64,000 nt of DNA, taken from Limnohabitans kasalickyi (GTDB lineage Bacteria > Pseudomonadota > Gammaproteobacteria > Burkholderiales > Burkholderiaceae_C). Under the pieces are notes generated by a model. That model was not told the origin of the DNA. It made no database searches and was given only the letters and a program-made list of their open reading frames with translations. The DNA lies in contig OZ248421.1 in NCBI GenBank assembly GCA_965234325.1, positions 28,468 through 92,467 on the forward strand, read 5' to 3'. The position numbers were made by a program, and so were the translations under genes. This document shows, piece after piece, positions 9,326-19,300 of the stretch (its first letter is position 1; each line of letters opens with the position of its first letter).

Positions 9326-10151
9326 GAGGATCCAAATGAGGTGCCAACGCAGCAGGCACACGCGCGTCAAAAGCTACGGCAGTGTTTGACTTTTGTTGTT
9401 GACGAATAGCCCAACGCCACAAGGCTGTGGTGTCGAGGGGCAGCACCAGCATCAGATGCTCCAAAATAGCCAAAGCCAGCATGGTGCCAACCAATACAGC
9501 ACCGACCAGCTGCGACGGCGTGGTCAAGGGCTGGCTGGCATAGTCGACCAGCAGCCACAAACAAAAACTGGCAATGGCCACAGCAAAAGGGAAGAATGCA
9601 TTCATGCGGCGGCGTTTGAAAAAACTTTCCAAATAAGCCAAGTGCGTGGGCAAAAACTCTTCACTCAAATTACGCACGCCAAAGAACAGGTTTAACTTGG
9701 CACTGGTTCGCATGATCCACAAGACCAAATAAGTACCTGTACCCACTTGGTTAGGCGCATCCCAGGTGATGAGAACAATAGCCACTCCAACCAAAAGGAT
9801 GGCGATTTCATGCCAAACCACGGCATTAAAAGAGGCCCGGAACCTGAGCCAACCTTGCGTGCTTTTAGGGATGGCCGTTTTCTGGGGCCCGGTGATCCAG
9901 CCTGTGAGAAAACTCAACTCATTCCACCCCCACGCCAGCAAGGCACATGTAAATGCGCAATACGCCCCAGTGACACCCGTTTGATAGGCAGTGTGGGACA
10001 AGCCCACCAAAGCCCCGATGCCCAGCAAGGAAGAGATGACCAAACTCAACGTGATGGCTGTCTTCGACATGCGATTCAACAGAATCACAATACCGGTGCT
10101 TGACCACCAAATAAAAATCGCAAACCCTAAGGCAACGAAGGTATCTGTCAT
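9300..10151 (-). CDS. puhE: Photosynthetic complex assembly protein PuhE (DUF3623)
   Basis: PuhE is a multi-pass membrane protein encoded downstream of puhA/acsF in many purple-bacterial PGCs. It affects assembly of the reaction centre and pigment production. The 283-aa product has about seven hydrophobic segments and the family-typical region WNELSFLTGWITGP, followed later by NLFFGVRNLSEEFLP and LAYLESFFKRRRMNAFFP. It lies 31 nt after acsF and overlaps crtI by 26 nt. The identification is by family resemblance. Confidence 0.88.
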   Translation of the reverse strand: MTDTFVALGFAIFIWWSSTGIVILLNRMSKTAITLSLVISSLLGIGALVGLSHTAYQTGVTGAYCAFTCALLAWGWNELSFLTGWITGPQKTAIPKSTQGWLRFRASFNAVVWHEIAILLVGVAIVLITWDAPNQVGTGTYLVLWIMRTSAKLNLFFGVRNLSEEFLPTHLAYLESFFKRRRMNAFFPFAVAIASFCLWLLVDYASQPLTTPSQLVGAVLVGTMLALAILEHLMLVLPLDTTALWRWAIRQQQKSNTAVAFDARVPAALAPHLDPHDKSLQVN

Positions 10152-10182
10152 CCTTAGCTTTCTGTGACGGTTGGCTTCGCAG

Positions 10183-11259
10183 TTACCAAGCAGGCACCAT
10201 GCGTACCTGCTCGGGCAACGCTTGATGCTTCACAGGCAAGAAGTACAAGCGCACAAAGGTCAAGGCACCCGACAAAGCCCAACGCCCGCGCAAAAGCAAG
10301 CCCACCAAACCACCCCGAGCTTTGGCCGCATCCATTTGCGTTTGAGCCTCAAACAAATGCGCCAAACCTTGCCTGAAAGCAGGGTTGTCGATGTCCAAAC
10401 AGACGGGGAACACTTGCTTGGTGATTTCATTGGTGATGCGGAACACTTCGTAGTCATACGTCGACGATTCCAGCCCCATTTCTTGGTGCAACATTGGACG
10501 ACAGTGGTCGCGCACATACATGGTGGCGTAGACCGCCAACAAGAAAAAGCGAATCCAGTACACATTACCTCCGCGCAACAACTGCGGGTTGGCGCGCATG
10601 ATCAAAGCAAACGACTCACCGTGGCGAAACTCGTCATTGCACCAACGCTCGAACCAACGAAAGATGGGATGAAAACGTTTGTCTGGATTTTTTTCTAATT
10701 GGCGATAAATGGTGATGTAGCGTGCATAACCAATCTTTTCAGACAAGTAAGTGGCATAAAAAATGTACTTAGGCTTGAAGTAGGTGTACGCCTTGGTACG
10801 CTTCAAATTCCCCAGATCGATTCCAAGGCCAAAGTCTTTCAACGACTGATTGATGAAACTGGCGTGCCGCGATTCATCACGGGCCATGTAGCGCATGAGT
10901 TGCTTGATATCCGGATTTTCAACGTTCTTGAAAATCTCGTTGTACAAAATACAACCGGAAAATTCAGACGTCAGGGAGGAGATCAAAAAGTCTAAAAACT
11001 CCTGACGCATTTCAGGACTCACTTGCGAGAAACGTTCTGCCACTTCTTTGGCAAATTCCTCGTCACGCTGAAAGTGGTCGTGGTTGTTGTCACCTTCGTA
11101 TTCGGCCATCATCTTGTCCCATTCGGCACGCATGGGAGAGACATCGAGTCGATCCATCGCCGCAAAATCGGTGGTGTAGAACCGCGGGCTAAGCATGGTG
11201 CTCTCCACCGCCTTTTGGGATGCTTTTTCAGCACTGTCAACCGTTGAGGTGGCTTGCAT
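10183..11259 (-). CDS. acsF: Aerobic Mg-protoporphyrin IX monomethyl ester oxidative cyclase
   Basis: AcsF is a di-iron enzyme that uses O2 to form the isocyclic E-ring, making divinyl protochlorophyllide. The 358-aa protein has paired EXXH iron motifs, seen in ARDESRHASF and in CNDEFRHGESF, with conserved Glu/His-rich helices. No bchE (anaerobic cyclase) is in the window, so this route needs oxygen. Betaproteobacterial AcsF is known to act without the BciE or Ycf54 partners used in other lineages, and no such partner is recognisable here. It lies between puhC and puhE in the same operon. Confidence 0.96.
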   Translation of the reverse strand: MQATSTVDSAEKASQKAVESTMLSPRFYTTDFAAMDRLDVSPMRAEWDKMMAEYEGDNNHDHFQRDEEFAKEVAERFSQVSPEMRQEFLDFLISSLTSEFSGCILYNEIFKNVENPDIKQLMRYMARDESRHASFINQSLKDFGLGIDLGNLKRTKAYTYFKPKYIFYATYLSEKIGYARYITIYRQLEKNPDKRFHPIFRWFERWCNDEFRHGESFALIMRANPQLLRGGNVYWIRFFLLAVYATMYVRDHCRPMLHQEMGLESSTYDYEVFRITNEITKQVFPVCLDIDNPAFRQGLAHLFEAQTQMDAAKARGGLVGLLLRGRWALSGALTFVRLYFLPVKHQALPEQVRMVPAW

Positions 11260-11303
11260 AAATGTGACTCCGACTTTTGGGTATTGATAAAAACTGCTAA
11301 GCG

Positions 11304-11774
11304 TTATTCAGGCTGCATGGCGAAGAACCTTGCAAACTCAGCCGTGTTGGTAGGACCAAAGGACTCCAAGTCCACCCGCTGCCCAGTGCTGGGATCGAAC
11401 AAGGTGACCCGACCATCGACACGGGCGATCAATTCAAAAGGAACACTTGAACCAATACCGCGTGAATACCGCTCACGGGACAAAGCACGCAGCGCACCAC
11501 GAACAAAGCCTTGTTCTCCGTGCAAGACGGTCAAGGTTTCACCCGTCACACCATCGCCAACACGGACACCACCATCTTTGTGATCTTCAAACACGAGCGA
11601 TCGCTGCAAAGTAGCCGCCGCAGCTTTTTGATCTGGCCCATTGCCTGTGATCCGAACCAGGCCCACAGAAATGAGCGAGAACGCCAGAATTCCCGCCGCA
11701 CAATACAAAACCCAACGCGGGAAATGATCTGCCACAGGGGGGTGCGTCAAGCCAGGTGCGTGCGCGTGGTTCAT
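11304..11774 (-). CDS. puhC: Photosynthetic complex assembly protein PuhC
   Basis: PuhC is a membrane-anchored protein that helps reaction-centre/LH1 assembly. The 156-aa product has a short cytoplasmic N-terminus, one transmembrane helix (LYCAAGILAFSLISVGLV) and a periplasmic domain ending in FGPTNTAEFARFF, a typical PuhC C-terminus. Its ATG at 11774 overlaps the puhB stop (ATGA), so it is coupled to puhB. acsF follows after 44 nt. Confidence 0.9.
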   Translation of the reverse strand: MNHAHAPGLTHPPVADHFPRWVLYCAAGILAFSLISVGLVRITGNGPDQKAAAATLQRSLVFEDHKDGGVRVGDGVTGETLTVLHGEQGFVRGALRALSRERYSRGIGSSVPFELIARVDGRVTLFDPSTGQRVDLESFGPTNTAEFARFFAMQPE

Positions 11775-12442
11775 GTCAAACTCACTTCAAAGTTATCAGA
11801 ATGGGGATGGCTACTTTGAACGTCAGTCGTTGCGTTAGCGGCCAAGCCTGTTTTTTGGGTCCAAGCGTCACGCAATTTGACGGCGACCTCTTGCACGTTG
11901 GGAATCGCGCGCAATGTCGGTTCAGGCTTGCTAATTCGCCATGGACGCACGCTGGGCCACAGGTGAACCCACGCGATTCGGTCCGACCCCTGCAATGCCA
12001 GCGTAATGTCACCAAAGCCGCCATCGAGCATCCGTACATCTGCTGAGGCAACTTGTTTCAAGGGTAAATTGAAAGTGACAGTGAGCACAATGCCCAAACG
12101 CATGACCACGCGTTTGTTGGTCAAGGTATAGACCGTCGTGCGGGCTGTCAGGTAAGCCAGTATCCACAAAGAGGTCAAGCTGATGACAGCAAGCGGCGCA
12201 ATCCATTTGATGCCGTTCAGCACCGCCATGACGCCCGCGCCGCTCTCTAAAGCAGGCCAAGCGCACAAAGCAATCAGAGCGATGAAATAAAGTGTCAGCT
12301 TTTTCATATGAAAGGCTGAAGAGGCCAATGCACCAATATCGGGAGAGCCTTGCCAAACAATGAATTCATCCGAAGGCAACCGCTCGGGCAGGCCGTGCTG
12401 GGGCTCAAACTCATACTCGTGGCCAAGATTTTCGATGGGCAT
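11771..12442 (-). CDS. puhB: Photosynthetic complex assembly protein PuhB
   Basis: PuhB is a membrane protein with a PH-like domain needed for normal reaction-centre and LH1 assembly. The 223-aa product begins MPIENLGHEYEFEPQHGLPE. A DEFIVWQGSPD segment follows, then two transmembrane helices, then a bPH2-like region (YTLTNKRVVMRLGIVLTVTF). GAGG upstream of ATG 12442 is a good Shine-Dalgarno. It sits 52 nt after puhA and overlaps puhC by ATGA. Confidence 0.9.
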   Translation of the reverse strand: MPIENLGHEYEFEPQHGLPERLPSDEFIVWQGSPDIGALASSAFHMKKLTLYFIALIALCAWPALESGAGVMAVLNGIKWIAPLAVISLTSLWILAYLTARTTVYTLTNKRVVMRLGIVLTVTFNLPLKQVASADVRMLDGGFGDITLALQGSDRIAWVHLWPSVRPWRISKPEPTLRAIPNVQEVAVKLRDAWTQKTGLAANATTDVQSSHPHSDNFEVSLT

Positions 12443-12494
12443 TTTTTTCCTCTACAGCGTTTCATTCAACATTCAATTGCAGCGCGGTGAATTT

Positions 12495-13256
12495 TTAAAT
12501 CAAAGGCTCGCTGCGTTTGGCGTCTGCATACAAAGTGCCGCCACCGTAATACGCACTGATTTTTTCCTCTTCCAATTTGGTGACTTGGTCAGGGTTTTTC
12601 AGAGCGGGAACAGCTGCAAAATGTTTCGCATACAGAGCATGCACTTCAACTTGATTTCTGCGAATCAGGGAAAACGTGATGGGCAATAAAACAGTGCGAC
12701 CACCGGCAATTTCGACTTCCAAATATCGGAACATCATTTCAGCGGAATCGATCCAAAGGTCTTTGACCGTGCCACCTTGTTTGCCGTCACCCGCCATAAC
12801 AGGCAGGCCGCGTGGATCCACATCTTGCGAAGCGACAGAGAATTCGCTGGCAATTCGCAAAGGTTGAATCAGGGGCACACCGTGTGAGGTTCTTTCGGGC
12901 ACATCTTCGCGATTGGAATAAGCGCCAGCGCCAACGCCTGCCGTCATGGCATCGCCTTTGGGTTCAATGGGGGAACCCAAACTTGGAATAGAGGCCACAG
13001 CGCTGTAATCCGGCTCTCTGCGCTTGAGATCGGGCACCGTGACGCTTTTGCCGCCATCGAGCAAGAATGTTTTAGGGGCTGGAATTGGGAAACCTTTGAC
13101 CACAGCACGCCCCCTGCCGCTGGTCTCCATGGGGTAGCCCTCGCGGTGATTTTCCATCGCCAGATACCAAATTAGGCCTGCGAAAAATATCCAAAATACA
13201 TAGAGCAGTATTTGTGCTAGGTCGATATAACCAGTGATGTTGCCTACTGTTTGCAT
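12495..13256 (-). CDS. puhA: Photosynthetic reaction centre H subunit
   Basis: PuhA caps the cytoplasmic side of the PufL-PufM core and tunes electron and proton transfer at QB. The 253-aa protein has one N-terminal transmembrane helix (ILLYVFWIFFAGLIWYLA), then ENHREGYPME, and the large PRC-barrel domain with GDGKQGGTVKDLWIDSAE. ATG 13256 is chosen because AAGGAGA lies 7-8 nt before it; a longer frame to 13277 would begin on the ribosome site itself. It lies 21 nt after lhaA, the usual order lhaA-puhA-puhB-puhC. Confidence 0.97.
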   Translation of the reverse strand: MQTVGNITGYIDLAQILLYVFWIFFAGLIWYLAMENHREGYPMETSGRGRAVVKGFPIPAPKTFLLDGGKSVTVPDLKRREPDYSAVASIPSLGSPIEPKGDAMTAGVGAGAYSNREDVPERTSHGVPLIQPLRIASEFSVASQDVDPRGLPVMAGDGKQGGTVKDLWIDSAEMMFRYLEVEIAGGRTVLLPITFSLIRRNQVEVHALYAKHFAAVPALKNPDQVTKLEEEKISAYYGGGTLYADAKRSEPLI

Positions 13257-13277
13257 GGTGACTTCTCCTTTGAACAA

Positions 13278-14714
13278 CTAAATGCGTGACTCATTCAAGC
13301 CGAGGGTTGAGGGAACAACAAGTGAAAAAGATGTGCTGCGTTTGACCAAGGGTCCTACAGCAATCAGGGTTAGAAATAACAAAAGCATTTCAATGTGGTA
13401 GACCATGCTGTAGGCCACAGATGGGTCCGTCAAGCCAGTGCCCAATAAGCCTTGCGCGGTAAGCGTATTGACGGTATCGCGCAAGGCGCCGCCAAAGAAC
13501 ATGGACAAACCAGCCGCAGCAGCTTGCACAGCGCCCCAGGCACCCAAGGCCAGACCCACATAAGCGGCCTCTAGCCGCATAGCGGTGAACAAGGTGCCTA
13601 CCGCAAACATGCCGCCCCCAAAGCCAATACCAAATGCGCCAAATCTGAAGAGCCAGCCCGCGTCAAGTGGCGCAGAAAAAATCACCGCTGAAAAAGCAGG
13701 CAAGCCAGCCAAAGCACCATACGCAGCCAAGCGCATAGGGTCTAACCCTTTTGCCAACTGACGACCGGCAAAGTAAAAACCCAACAAGCCGCCAGCTGAC
13801 AGCATCGCGGTGAGTGCACTGGTGGCACCCACACTCAATTTCAGAATTTCACCGCCATAGGGCTCCAGCACAATGTCTTGCATATTGAATGCCATGGTGC
13901 CCAAAGCTGTCGCCACTAAAAAGCGCTTGGCATTGGGCAAGCCAATGAACTCATTCCAAACTTCTTTGAACGGACGACGGATTTCTGTTTTCTGCGCCAA
14001 GACACGTTGAGGGTTACGCGGCTCTTGCTTCCACAGGGCCACACCGTTGAGGAGTAACACCACCAACGCCGTGCCCTGCACCACTTGAACCAAAATTTCA
14101 GGGGTGAAGCTAGCCAGTAAAACGCTGTAGACCAAGCTGCCAAACACGGCGCCCACCAAAAGCATGCTGTACATCAAGGCCACGACACGAGGACGCGTGT
14201 CTTCGCTGGCCTGATCAGTGGCCAGAGCGAGACCTGCGGTTTGTGAAGTCTGCAAACCCGCACCCACCATCAAGAAAGCGATGGCAGCAGCCCCCTGACC
14301 CACCCAGTCAGGCACAGCAATTTGCCCTCCACCAGACAGTACCAACAACGCGAATGGCATGACTGCCAGTCCCATGAATTGAATCAAAGTGCCGCCCCAC
14401 ATATAGGGCACCCGACGCCAACCAAAAGCAGAAACATGCACATCCGACTGATAGCCAGTGACCGCCCTGAACGGGGCCACCAGCAGAGGGAGCGCCAGCA
14501 TCATGGAGACCAACCAAGCTGGCACCAATAATTCAACAATCATGACCCGGTTCAGGGTACCGATCATCAGGGCGGTTGTGATGCCCATGGTGAACTTGAA
14601 CAAGGACAAGCGCAGCAAACGGTGCATCGGCAAACCCGGGCTGGCAGCGTCCGCAAACGGCAGCCAATTGACAGGCATTTGCTTGGCAAATTTGGCGAAT
14701 GTTTTGCCTCTCAT
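13278..14714 (-). CDS. lhaA: Light-harvesting 1 assembly protein LhaA (PucC family MFS)
   Basis: LhaA is a 12-helix major-facilitator-like membrane protein of the PucC/BCH2 family. It is thought to deliver bacteriochlorophyll to nascent LH1 polypeptides. The 478-aa product has the family features LNRVMIVELLVPAWLV and GYQSDVHVSAFGWRRVPYMW. ATG 14714 (MRGKTFAKFAKQ) overlaps the bchM stop as ATGA, which decides this start over the longer open frame to 14780. It is upstream of puhA. Confidence 0.92.
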   Translation of the reverse strand: MRGKTFAKFAKQMPVNWLPFADAASPGLPMHRLLRLSLFKFTMGITTALMIGTLNRVMIVELLVPAWLVSMMLALPLLVAPFRAVTGYQSDVHVSAFGWRRVPYMWGGTLIQFMGLAVMPFALLVLSGGGQIAVPDWVGQGAAAIAFLMVGAGLQTSQTAGLALATDQASEDTRPRVVALMYSMLLVGAVFGSLVYSVLLASFTPEILVQVVQGTALVVLLLNGVALWKQEPRNPQRVLAQKTEIRRPFKEVWNEFIGLPNAKRFLVATALGTMAFNMQDIVLEPYGGEILKLSVGATSALTAMLSAGGLLGFYFAGRQLAKGLDPMRLAAYGALAGLPAFSAVIFSAPLDAGWLFRFGAFGIGFGGGMFAVGTLFTAMRLEAAYVGLALGAWGAVQAAAAGLSMFFGGALRDTVNTLTAQGLLGTGLTDPSVAYSMVYHIEMLLLFLTLIAVGPLVKRSTSFSLVVPSTLGLNESRI

Positions 14715-15409
14715 GAGCGCACCCACTCCATCGCTTTGGATTTGTAAAAACCACTGCTCACTTTGTGCGCGCGCGCGCATTGCCAGTCGTTCAACGATTC
14801 GTGGGTTTTCATCAGCTGCGCAATGCGTGTCTCAGCCATGGGTTCAAGCCAAGGTGCACGGTCACTTCTAGGCAACAAACGACCCACAGAAATCATCATG
14901 GCCAACATCGGTGTGCGCGGTGCAAACGTGAAGATGATGGACTTGCTTGTGCGTTCAGCCAACTGAGCAAGCGCATGCACAGCATCGTCGGTTTGATAGT
15001 GAATGATGGAGTCCATGGCCACCACATGGTCAAAGTGACCCAAACCTTTGTCAAGCATGTCGCCGCTGTGAAACTCAACCAAGTGCGCCACATCAGCCGG
15101 AATTCTTTCACGCGCCAAGTCGACCAAGGTGGGTGACAAATCAATGGCCACGACTTCAGCGCCCAGCCGAGCGGCTTCAACAGCCAACGCACCCGTTCCG
15201 CAGCCTGCGTCCAAAATCCGCTTGCCCTTAAGGTCTTGCCCTAGCCATGACACCAAGGTCGAGCGCATTTGATCGCGTCCCGCACGCACCGTGGCACGAA
15301 TGCGGCCCACGGGTGCATCAGAGGTTAATTTAGCCCACGCGGCCGCAGCCGTGCGATCGAAATAGTTTTCGATTTGGCCGCGGCGTTGTTCGTAAGTGAT
15401 GTCACTCAT
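14711..15409 (-). CDS. bchM: Mg-protoporphyrin IX O-methyltransferase
   Basis: BchM methylates the C13 propionate of Mg-protoporphyrin IX with S-adenosylmethionine, producing the substrate of AcsF. The 232-aa protein has the class I methyltransferase motif ILDAGCGTGALAVEAARLGA, with the acidic SAM residue in VVAIDLSP. It is 11 nt after bchL and overlaps lhaA by ATGA. The N-terminal YEQRRGQIENYFDRTAAAAW is characteristic of BchM. Confidence 0.95.
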   Translation of the reverse strand: MSDITYEQRRGQIENYFDRTAAAAWAKLTSDAPVGRIRATVRAGRDQMRSTLVSWLGQDLKGKRILDAGCGTGALAVEAARLGAEVVAIDLSPTLVDLARERIPADVAHLVEFHSGDMLDKGLGHFDHVVAMDSIIHYQTDDAVHALAQLAERTSKSIIFTFAPRTPMLAMMISVGRLLPRSDRAPWLEPMAETRIAQLMKTHESLNDWQCARAHKVSSGFYKSKAMEWVRS

Positions 15410-15420
15410 GATTCAAAACC

Positions 15421-16329
15421 TCAATCAAAGCCCAATAGATCAAAAATATCGCGGTCTTTCATGGGCACTGCGGAATAGGCCTCTCCGCCCAACCACATAT
15501 TGGCCGCGAGTCGCATGTACTCTTTTTGCACAGCCTCCAGCTCGGGCGAGTGCTCCATCTCAAAAAGTGTTGATTTTTTCAAGCGACTGCGACGAATCAC
15601 ATCCAGATCTGGGAAATGTGCAGCCAGCTTCAAACCAATACGGTCGTTGTATTTGTCAATCTGGTCCGTAGCGGCACTGCGGTTGGCAATGACACCGCCC
15701 AAGCGCACGTTGTAGTTTTTGGCCTTAGCACCAATGGCTTGCACAATGCGGTTCATCGCAAAGATCGAATCGAAATCATTGGCGGTCACGATCATGGCGC
15801 GATCGGCGTGCTGCAGTGGTGCGGCAAATCCACCACACACCACATCGCCCAGCACATCAAAAATCACCACGTCGGTGTCTTCTAACAAGTGGTGCTCTTT
15901 GAGCAGTTTCACCGTCTGACCGACCACATAACCACCGCAGCCTGTGCCTGCGGGTGGACCGCCAGCTTCGACACACATCACACCGTTGTAGCCCTCAAAG
16001 ACAAAGTCTTCGACACGCAGTTCTTCGGCATGAAAGTCAACCGTCTCCAGCACATCAATGACCGTGGGCAGCATCTTCTTGGTGAGTGTGAATGTGCTGT
16101 CATGCTTAGGGTCACACCCAATTTGCAGCACCCGTTTTCCCATTTTGGAAAAGGCGGCTGATAAATTGGAAGAGGTGGTGCTCTTGCCAATACCGCCTTT
16201 GCCATAAATGGCAAAAACTTTGGCATTGCCAATCTTCACATCCGGGTCAAGTTGAACTTGCAAACTCCCCTCACCGTCCAATTTGGAATGGCGTTTGACC
16301 GTGGGGAACGGTAGGGTTGCGACTGTCAT
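15421..16329 (-). CDS. bchL: Dark-operative protochlorophyllide reductase Fe protein (L)
   Basis: BchL is the NifH-like [4Fe-4S] ATPase that passes electrons to BchN-BchB for light-independent reduction of protochlorophyllide. The 302-aa product shows the P-loop GKGGIGKSTTSSNLS, and the two iron-sulfur cysteines lie in MCVEAGGPPAGTGCGG and FDVLGDVVCGGFA. Its ATG overlaps the bchH stop (ATGA). Confidence 0.97.
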   Translation of the reverse strand: MTVATLPFPTVKRHSKLDGEGSLQVQLDPDVKIGNAKVFAIYGKGGIGKSTTSSNLSAAFSKMGKRVLQIGCDPKHDSTFTLTKKMLPTVIDVLETVDFHAEELRVEDFVFEGYNGVMCVEAGGPPAGTGCGGYVVGQTVKLLKEHHLLEDTDVVIFDVLGDVVCGGFAAPLQHADRAMIVTANDFDSIFAMNRIVQAIGAKAKNYNVRLGGVIANRSAATDQIDKYNDRIGLKLAAHFPDLDVIRRSRLKKSTLFEMEHSPELEAVQKEYMRLAANMWLGGEAYSAVPMKDRDIFDLLGFD

Positions 16330-19300
16330 ACGGGAGCTCCTTCATAAACGCCTTCAAGGCGATCTTCTAATTCTTCACTGGCTTGGCGAAGCGCTTGCAA
16401 GGTCTGGGCATCAGGCTGCCAATAGTTGCGTTCAAACGCTTCGATCAAACGGTTGGCTACACGTGCAGAAGCCGTCGGATTCAATTTCGCCAAGCGTTCA
16501 CGCATGTCGGGGTCGAGCATGAACGTTTCAGACAGTTGTTTGTAAACCCAAGGTTGCACTTGACCCGTGGTGGCGGACCATCCCATGGTGTTGGTCACGT
16601 GTACCTCGATTTGCCGCACGCCTTCGTAGCCGTGCTCGAGCATGCCCTCGTACCATTTGGGGTTGAGCATGCGGGTGCGGGTTTCAATGGAGACTTGCTC
16701 TTTTAAAGAGCGAACAGCCGCATTGCCTTTGGTTTGATCGCCAATGTAGACCGGCGGTGTTTTACCGCCCTTGGCTGCCTTTACCGCTTGGGTGATACCA
16801 CCCAAGGTGTCAAAGTAGTTGTCCACCGTGGTGACCCCCAACTCAACGGAGTCGAGGTTTTGGTAGGTCAGCTGCACATCGGCCATTGCGGTTTGCATGA
16901 GGGCAGTTTGTTGCACGGCACGGCCCGTGCGACCGTAGGCAAAACTCTTGCGTCGTTTGTAGGTTTCGGCCAGTTCACCCTCATCACCCCAACGGCTGCT
17001 CTCGACCAAGTTGTTGACGTTGGCGCCGTAGGCACCTTCGGCATTGCCATAGACCCGCAAAGAGGCCGTCTCTAAAGTGCAGCCGTGCTCTTGCTGATAG
17101 GCGAGCGCATGTTTGCGAATCCAATTCATCTCCAGCGGTTCGTCTGCAGACGCCGCCAAAAAAGCGGCCTCGGCCAACAGCTTGATCTGCAATGGCATGA
17201 GGTCGCGGAAGATGCCTGATAGGGTCATGATCACGTCGATGCGTGGGCGTCCTAATTCCTCTAGGGGTATGAGTGTGGCACCTGCAATTCGACCGTACGT
17301 GTCAAAGCGTGGCATGGCGCCCATCAAGGCCAAGGCTTGCGCAATCGGCGCGCCTTCGTTCTTCAGGTTGTCACTGCCCCACAGCACCATGGCAATGGAT
17401 TCTGGCAAAGGGTTGCCATCGGCACAGTGGCGGTCAATGAGCAACTGCGCTTGCACTTTGCCATCGCGTACGGCCATCGCACTTGGAATTCTGAAGGGAT
17501 CAAAGCCGTGAATGTTGCGGCCCGTAGGTAACACAGCCGGCGTGCGAAGAATATCGCCGCCAGGTGCAGGACGGATGTAGCAAGCGTCTAAAGCGCGCAG
17601 CATGGCGGACACTTCGGTGTCAACGGCCAGATGCGCCTGAGGCTCCACCAGTTCACGCAAAACGCTCAGGCTGGCATGGTTGCGCGGCAAGCCCGCAGCT
17701 GTCAAAGCACGCTCTGGCGTGTGGCCTTCTACCAAGGCCTCGACAGCCGCACGCTCTAATTGCATGCCGTGATTGGCATCGGCCATGGCTAACAACATAT
17801 CCACCTGTTGAGCCGGGCTGGGGGCACGACCGGCCACATGCAAACCGTGTGGAATGAGGGTGTATTCCAACTCGAGCATTTCTTCGCCCAAGCGCATCAC
17901 TTCTCGATCCAAATCGGCGCCCATGGTGGCAACGTCCCAAGCGGGTTCTGCAGGCACCAAATCAAGCTCGACCGCTTGGGCTTGAATGACAGGAGCGAGG
18001 GCGGCCCGCTCACTGTTGCCACTCTCTAATCCGCGCCAGCGCTCAAGCGATGACTTCAACTCGTTCAAGCCTTTGTACAAACCCGCTTGTGCAATCGGCG
18101 GTGTGAGGTAGCTGATCAAAGTCGCGCCAGAGCGGCGCTTGGCAATGGCACCTTCTGATGGGTTGTTGGACGCGTACAAATAGATATTGGGCAGATCGTC
18201 AATCAAACGATCGGGCCAGCAAGTGCCGCCCATGCCGGATTGTTTGCCTGGCATGAACTCCAGTGCGCCATGGGTGCCAAAGTGAAGCACGGCATGGGCT
18301 TGGAAATCTTCGCGCAAGTAACGATAAAAAGCTGAGAAGGCATGCGTGGGTGCCAAGCCTTTTTCAAACAACAACCGCATGGGGTCACCTTCGTAACCAA
18401 ACGAAGGCTGCACACTGACCAGCACATTGCCAAACTTCTTACCCAAGACAAAAATTGAACTGCCGTTGCTCAATTGACGACCGGGGGCTGGACCCCACTG
18501 CGCTTCAATCTCTTTGAGCCAGCGTTCGCGCTTGACGTGATCGTCAGCAGAAATCAAGGCATGCACATTGGCGTCAGCGCCATATTGCGAGGCGTTGCCG
18601 TACAACAAGGCATCGCGCAAATCATCCACAGTTGCGGGAACATCGACTTGGTAGCCTTGCGCCTTCATGGCGGCTAGGGTGTGCCACAAAGACTCAAAAA
18701 CAGACAGAAAAGCAGCCGTGCCGATGTTGCCCGCATTGGGAGGAAAGTTGAACAACACGATGGCCACGTTGCGGTCATGTCGTTCACTGCGCTTCAAGGC
18801 CACCAACTTGCTGACCCGCGCAGCCAACATGATGGCGCGCTCAGGACAAGAATGCATGTCTTGTGCGTTGGTACTTTCACCAAACGTACACGCGTGGTGA
18901 CAGCCGGTGCAGGTCACGCCCGCAGCGCCAGGACGCCCGCCAAACACCATGGGGCTGGTCGAACCGTCGAGTTCTGGAATAGCCACCATGATGGTGCTTT
19001 CAACAGGCAGCAAGCCGCGGTCGGAACCACCCCATTGGTCGAGCGTTTGAAACTCAACGGGGTGCGCTGCAACATAAGGCACATCCAATTTGGCCAACAC
19101 TTCCTCTGCGGCTTTGGCGTCGTTGTAGGCAGGGCCACCGACGAGCGAAAAGCCACTGAGAGACACCACAGCATCGACACACACTTGGCCATTTTTGATG
19201 AAAAATTCATCGATCGCTGGGCGCGAATCTAAACCCGCCGCAAACGCTGGAATCACGCGCAAACCTTTGGCCTCTAGGGCAGCAATCACGCCGTCGTAGT